From NCBI RefSeq assembly GCF_013362995.1, contig NZ_JABWDV010000389.1, forward strand, positions 5,989-41,185: a stretch of 35,197 bases of DNA, in the 5' to 3' direction. Origin of the DNA: Streptomyces sp. TRM64462 (GTDB lineage: Bacteria > Actinomycetota > Actinomycetes > Streptomycetales > Streptomycetaceae). The notes under the pieces were generated by a model. It saw nothing but the letters and a program-made list of their open reading frames with translations, was not told the origin of the DNA and ran no database searches. A program made the translations under genes and the position numbers. Below, piece after piece: positions 32,695 through 35,197 of this stretch (position 1 is its first letter; each line of letters begins with the position of its first letter).

Positions 32695-33598
32695 ACGTCA
32701 CCTCCGTCGCGCACCTCTCGTAGCCGAACCACTCGTTGACCGCGAGCATCGGGCCGTTGCCGGCGTCGTTGTTCGTGAACGCGTCCGTGTAGCCGGCCGC
32801 GCGGGCCCGGCGCAGCGAGTCCGTCTTGGCCAGCTTCGCCAGGCCGCGGCTCCGGTGGGCGCGCACCGTGCCCGTCATGCCCGTGACGTAGCGCGTCCGC
32901 CCGTCCACCTCCGCGATCGTGAACGCCGCGACCTCCCCGTCCACCAGGACCACGGACGTCAGCTCGTGGTCCGCCAGCGGGTTGCGCCAGGTGTGCCGCA
33001 GCCAGTCGTCGAAGTCGGCGAGCTCCGTGGCGATGTCCGACGGCTCGTCCGCCGTCACCTCCGCGTCCGCGAGGAACAGCGGGCGCGGATCGGCCGCGAA
33101 GTCCGCGGCCGTGCGCAGCTCCACCCCGTCCGGCAGCGGGTCCGGCAGCTCGGGCAGCGGGGCGTTCACCAGGTCCAGCCGCTGGAAGTGCGCCGAGCGG
33201 GCCGGCCGGTAGCCGCGCCGCTCCGCGAACGCGCGGACCTCCGGGCGGTCCGCCGCCATCGCGTACACGGCCGTCGCGCCGTGCGCCGCCAGGTGCTCCT
33301 CGGCCGCCCGCAGCAGCAGCCCGCCGGCGCCCCGGCCCCGGTGGTCCGGGTGGACGTGCGGGGTGGTGGCCGACTGGCCCGGGTCACGGCTGTCGTAGGC
33401 GATCCCGACGTGCGCCGTGCCGATCACCTCACCGTCCAGCTCGGCCACCAGCAGCCGGTACCTCTGCGCCGGGTTGGCGTTCTCCAGGCCGTACAGCAGG
33501 GACTCGGCCGTGCTCACCAGGTACGGCACGGACGCCTGCCGCACCGCCGCCACGGCCGGGGCGTCCTCGGGGCGGACGTCACGAACGATCACTGTCAT
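32675..33598 (-). CDS. Tandem GNAT-family N-acetyltransferase
   Basis: A 307-residue protein with two GNAT folds. The N-terminal one has VHPDHRGRGAGGLLLRAAEEH (acetyl-CoA pyrophosphate loop R-G-x-G-x-G/A). The C-terminal one reads MTGTVRAHRSRGLAKLAKTDSL, then TNNDAGNGPMLAVNEWFGYE. Such double-GNAT proteins include mycothiol-synthase-like enzymes, but the target here is unknown. I choose ATG 33598 (MTVIVRDVRPEDAPAV) because the conserved domain starts there; the open frame continues upstream as a shadow of the GntR gene. There is no RBS, but TAGCGT lies 8 nt upstream, a good -10 position for a leaderless mRNA. It is divergent from the GntR regulator. Confidence 0.85.
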   Translation of the reverse strand: MTVIVRDVRPEDAPAVAAVRQASVPYLVSTAESLLYGLENANPAQRYRLLVAELDGEVIGTAHVGIAYDSRDPGQSATTPHVHPDHRGRGAGGLLLRAAEEHLAAHGATAVYAMAADRPEVRAFAERRGYRPARSAHFQRLDLVNAPLPELPDPLPDGVELRTAADFAADPRPLFLADAEVTADEPSDIATELADFDDWLRHTWRNPLADHELTSVVLVDGEVAAFTIAEVDGRTRYVTGMTGTVRAHRSRGLAKLAKTDSLRRARAAGYTDAFTNNDAGNGPMLAVNEWFGYERCATEVTYVRALG

Positions 33599-33667
33599 GT
33601 ACGGGCACGCTACGCGGGCCGCCCACGGCTCGCCTCTTCTTTTCCCCCGGTGCGGGACAATCGCCAC

Positions 33668-34042
33668 GTGACCTTGAAGATCGTCCTCGACCAGGAATCG
33701 GCGGCGGCGCCGTACGAGCAACTGCGCGCCCAGATCGCCGAGCAGGCCCGGAGCGGCCGGCTGCCCGTCGGCCACAAGCTGCCCACCGTCCGCGGACTCG
33801 CCCAGGATCTGGGCCTCGCGGCCAACACCGTCGCCAAGGCGTACCGCGCGCTGGAGACCGACGGGGTGATCGAGACACGTGGCCGCGCCGGGACGTTCGT
33901 CGCCGCCGCCGGTTCCGCCGCGGAGCGCCGCGCCGCGGCGGCCGCGGCGGCGTTCGCGGCGGAGGCCCGCCGCCTGGGCCTCACCCACGCGGAGGCCCGA
34001 TCCGCCGCGACAGAAGCCCTGCGAGCCGTCTACGGCCCCTGA
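33668..34042 (+). CDS. GntR-family regulator, YtrA subfamily
   Basis: A 124-residue repressor-type regulator. The N-terminal winged HTH (about 10-75: YEQLRAQIAEQARSGRLPVG, LPTVRGLAQDLGLAANTVAKAYRALE) is followed by a short helical C-terminus (~50 residues) as in the YtrA subfamily, which usually controls a linked ABC transporter. None is present here; the divergent GNAT-DUF402 operon is the likely target. The start is GTG 33668 without an RBS. GACAAT at 33656-33661 would serve as -10 for a leaderless transcript. Only 69 bp separate it from the GNAT start, so one operator could control both. Confidence 0.88.
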   Translation: MTLKIVLDQESAAAPYEQLRAQIAEQARSGRLPVGHKLPTVRGLAQDLGLAANTVAKAYRALETDGVIETRGRAGTFVAAAGSAAERRAAAAAAAFAAEARRLGLTHAEARSAATEALRAVYGP

Positions 34043-34059
34043 CGCACACGGGGCAGGTC

Positions 34060-34090
34060 GGCGGCGCCCCGGGCAGGCGGCGCCCCGGGC
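34060..34090. repeat. 15-bp tandem direct repeat, possible terminator
   Basis: GGCGGCGCCCCGGGC occurs at 34060-34074 and 34076-34090 in the 51 bp between the convergent GntR and AAA genes. The GC-rich units contain palindromic cores (GGCGCC, CCCGGG) and may act in termination for both genes. Confidence 0.55.
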
Positions 34091-34093
34091 CGG

Positions 34094-35185
34094 TTACAAG
34101 TACAGGCCCGCGGATTCACGGCGGGACGCGGGGAGGGTGGTGGGGCTGGTGCCGCGGCGGAGGGCGTACAGCTCCGCCAGCGTCGCGCCCTCGCGGCCGA
34201 TGCCGTCCTCGCGGCCCAGCCACGCCACCGCCTCCGACCGCGTCAGCGGGCCGACCTCCACACGGGCCAGGCAGCGGCCCGGGCGGACCACGGCGGGGTG
34301 CAGGCGCTCCAGGTCCTCGTTGGTCGTGACCCCCACGAGGACGTTCCGGCCCTGCCCCAGCAGACCGTCCGTCAGGTTCAGGAGCCGCGACAGTGCCTGC
34401 CCCGCCGCGTGCTTCGCCTCGCCGCGGATCAGTTCGTCGCAGTCCTCCAGCAGCAGGAGCCGCCACCGGCCCTTCTCCGTGCCGTCGTCCTCGCCGATCG
34501 CGATGTCCATGAGATAGCCGATGTCACCGAACAGCCGCTCCGGGTCCAGGACGCAGTCCACCTGGCACCAGTCACGCCACGACCGGGCCAGTGTGCGCAG
34601 CGCGGACGTCTTGCCCGTGCCCGGCGGGCCGTGCAGGAGCAGCAGGCGGCCCGCGATGTCGTCGGGCGTGACCTTCATCAGGCCGTCCAGCGCGTCCGCC
34701 ACCGGCGCCGTGTAGTTGGGCCGGACCTCGTCCCAGGCGCCCGCCGCGATCTGCCGGGTCGTGCGGTGCGGGCCGCGCCGGGGCGACAGGTACCAGAACC
34801 CCATGGTGACGTTCTCCGGCTGCGGCTCCGGTTCGTCCTGGGCGCCGTCCGTCGCGGCGGCGAGGATCCGGTCGGCCAGCTCCGCGTCGACCGCGGTGAC
34901 CGTCACGTCCGCGCCCCGGTTCCAGCGGGACACCAGCAGCGTCCAGCCGTCGCCCTCCGCCAGGACGGCGCTGCGGTCGTCGCCGCGGGCGGTGCGCAGC
35001 ACCCGGGCGCCCGGCGGCATCAGGGTCGAACCGGACTTGACGCGGTCCAGGGTGCGGGTGCGCGAGTACGGCTGCTCGCCCGTCGTGAAGCGCCCGAGGA
35101 AGAGCGCGTCCACGACATCAGAGGGGGAATCGCTGTCGTCGACGGTGAGCCGGATCGGCAGCGCGTCCTGAGGGTTGGCAGACAT
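34094..35185 (-). CDS. AAA-family ATPase with N-terminal DUF5925 domain
   Basis: A 363-residue cytoplasmic protein. The N-terminal ~130 residues (IRLTVDDSDSPSDVVDALFLG; ARVLRTARGDDRSAVLAEG) form the DUF5925 domain. A classical AAA module follows: Walker A GPPGTGKT (186-193), Walker B LLLLEDCDE (243-251), sensor-1 region VGVTTNEDL, and an arginine-finger/VRPGRC motif. It resembles FtsH/CDC48-like AAA cores without a protease. Function is unknown. ATG 35185 is preferred, but ATG 35194 in the same frame is possible and little upstream sequence is available in the window. Confidence 0.85.
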   Translation of the reverse strand: MSANPQDALPIRLTVDDSDSPSDVVDALFLGRFTTGEQPYSRTRTLDRVKSGSTLMPPGARVLRTARGDDRSAVLAEGDGWTLLVSRWNRGADVTVTAVDAELADRILAAATDGAQDEPEPQPENVTMGFWYLSPRRGPHRTTRQIAAGAWDEVRPNYTAPVADALDGLMKVTPDDIAGRLLLLHGPPGTGKTSALRTLARSWRDWCQVDCVLDPERLFGDIGYLMDIAIGEDDGTEKGRWRLLLLEDCDELIRGEAKHAAGQALSRLLNLTDGLLGQGRNVLVGVTTNEDLERLHPAVVRPGRCLARVEVGPLTRSEAVAWLGREDGIGREGATLAELYALRRGTSPTTLPASRRESAGLYL

Positions 35186-35197
35186 GCGCCCCATGAT

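Noticed and set aside
1..35197. tRNA, rRNA, transposase, integrase or attachment sites
   Set aside because: None recognised on either strand; island status of the fxs segment therefore rests only on flanking paralogues and content, not on mobility genes.

Overview
The window is high-GC DNA with almost exclusively G/C third codon positions, GTG starts, Streptomyces-type secreted proteases, a SepF-like paralogue and an intergenic repeat family typical of the genus. It is chromosomal DNA of a Streptomyces or very close relative. The set SepF-like / DUF5685 / DUF1684 / dnaE2 / ImuB-like / secreted lipase / AA10 LPMO resembles, from memory, a conserved block of Streptomyces chromosomes.

Layout. 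1-4448: WYL regulator, an isolated cytochrome c oxidase subunit I gene (ctaD, minus), a small I78-type protease inhibitor and a PAP2 phosphatase. 4919-8476: DHA2-type drug exporter, glutaryl-CoA dehydrogenase-like enzyme, SepF-like protein. 8766-11994: Cys-rich DUF5685 protein, DUF1684 protein, first streptogrisin. 12099-21606: a SLOG nucleotide-sensor gene, convergent with a SLATT membrane-effector gene, which is divergent from a complete FxSxx-COOH RiPP locus. That locus has a 54-residue precursor ending FNSAL (fxsA), a radical SAM/SPASM maturase with a fused, apparently degenerate HExxH domain (fxsB), a TIR protein (fxsC), and a 1332-residue ParA-like/TIR/NB-ARC/TPR protein (fxsT). 21804-25152: alpha/beta hydrolase, second streptogrisin, DUF3533 membrane protein. 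25296-29835: dnaE2 plus an ImuB-like Y-family protein behind a LexA-type SOS box. 30024-35185: secreted lipase, sortase-anchored AA10 LPMO, DUF402 protein, double GNAT, GntR/YtrA regulator, DUF5925 AAA ATPase.

The most interesting part is 12.1-21.6 kb. Two TIR-bearing proteins, a STAND NTPase, a modified-peptide maturase, a SLOG sensor and a SLATT 2TM effector lie together. The only two in-frame TTA (bldA-dependent) leucine codons I found in the window are in fxsC and the SLATT gene. This suggests one developmentally gated surveillance or conflict system, with possible logic TIR -> nucleotide signal -> SLOG -> SLATT pore. That logic is inference. The two streptogrisin paralogues lie in the same orientation on either side of this segment.

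No rRNA, tRNA, CRISPR array, transposase or integrase was recognised.
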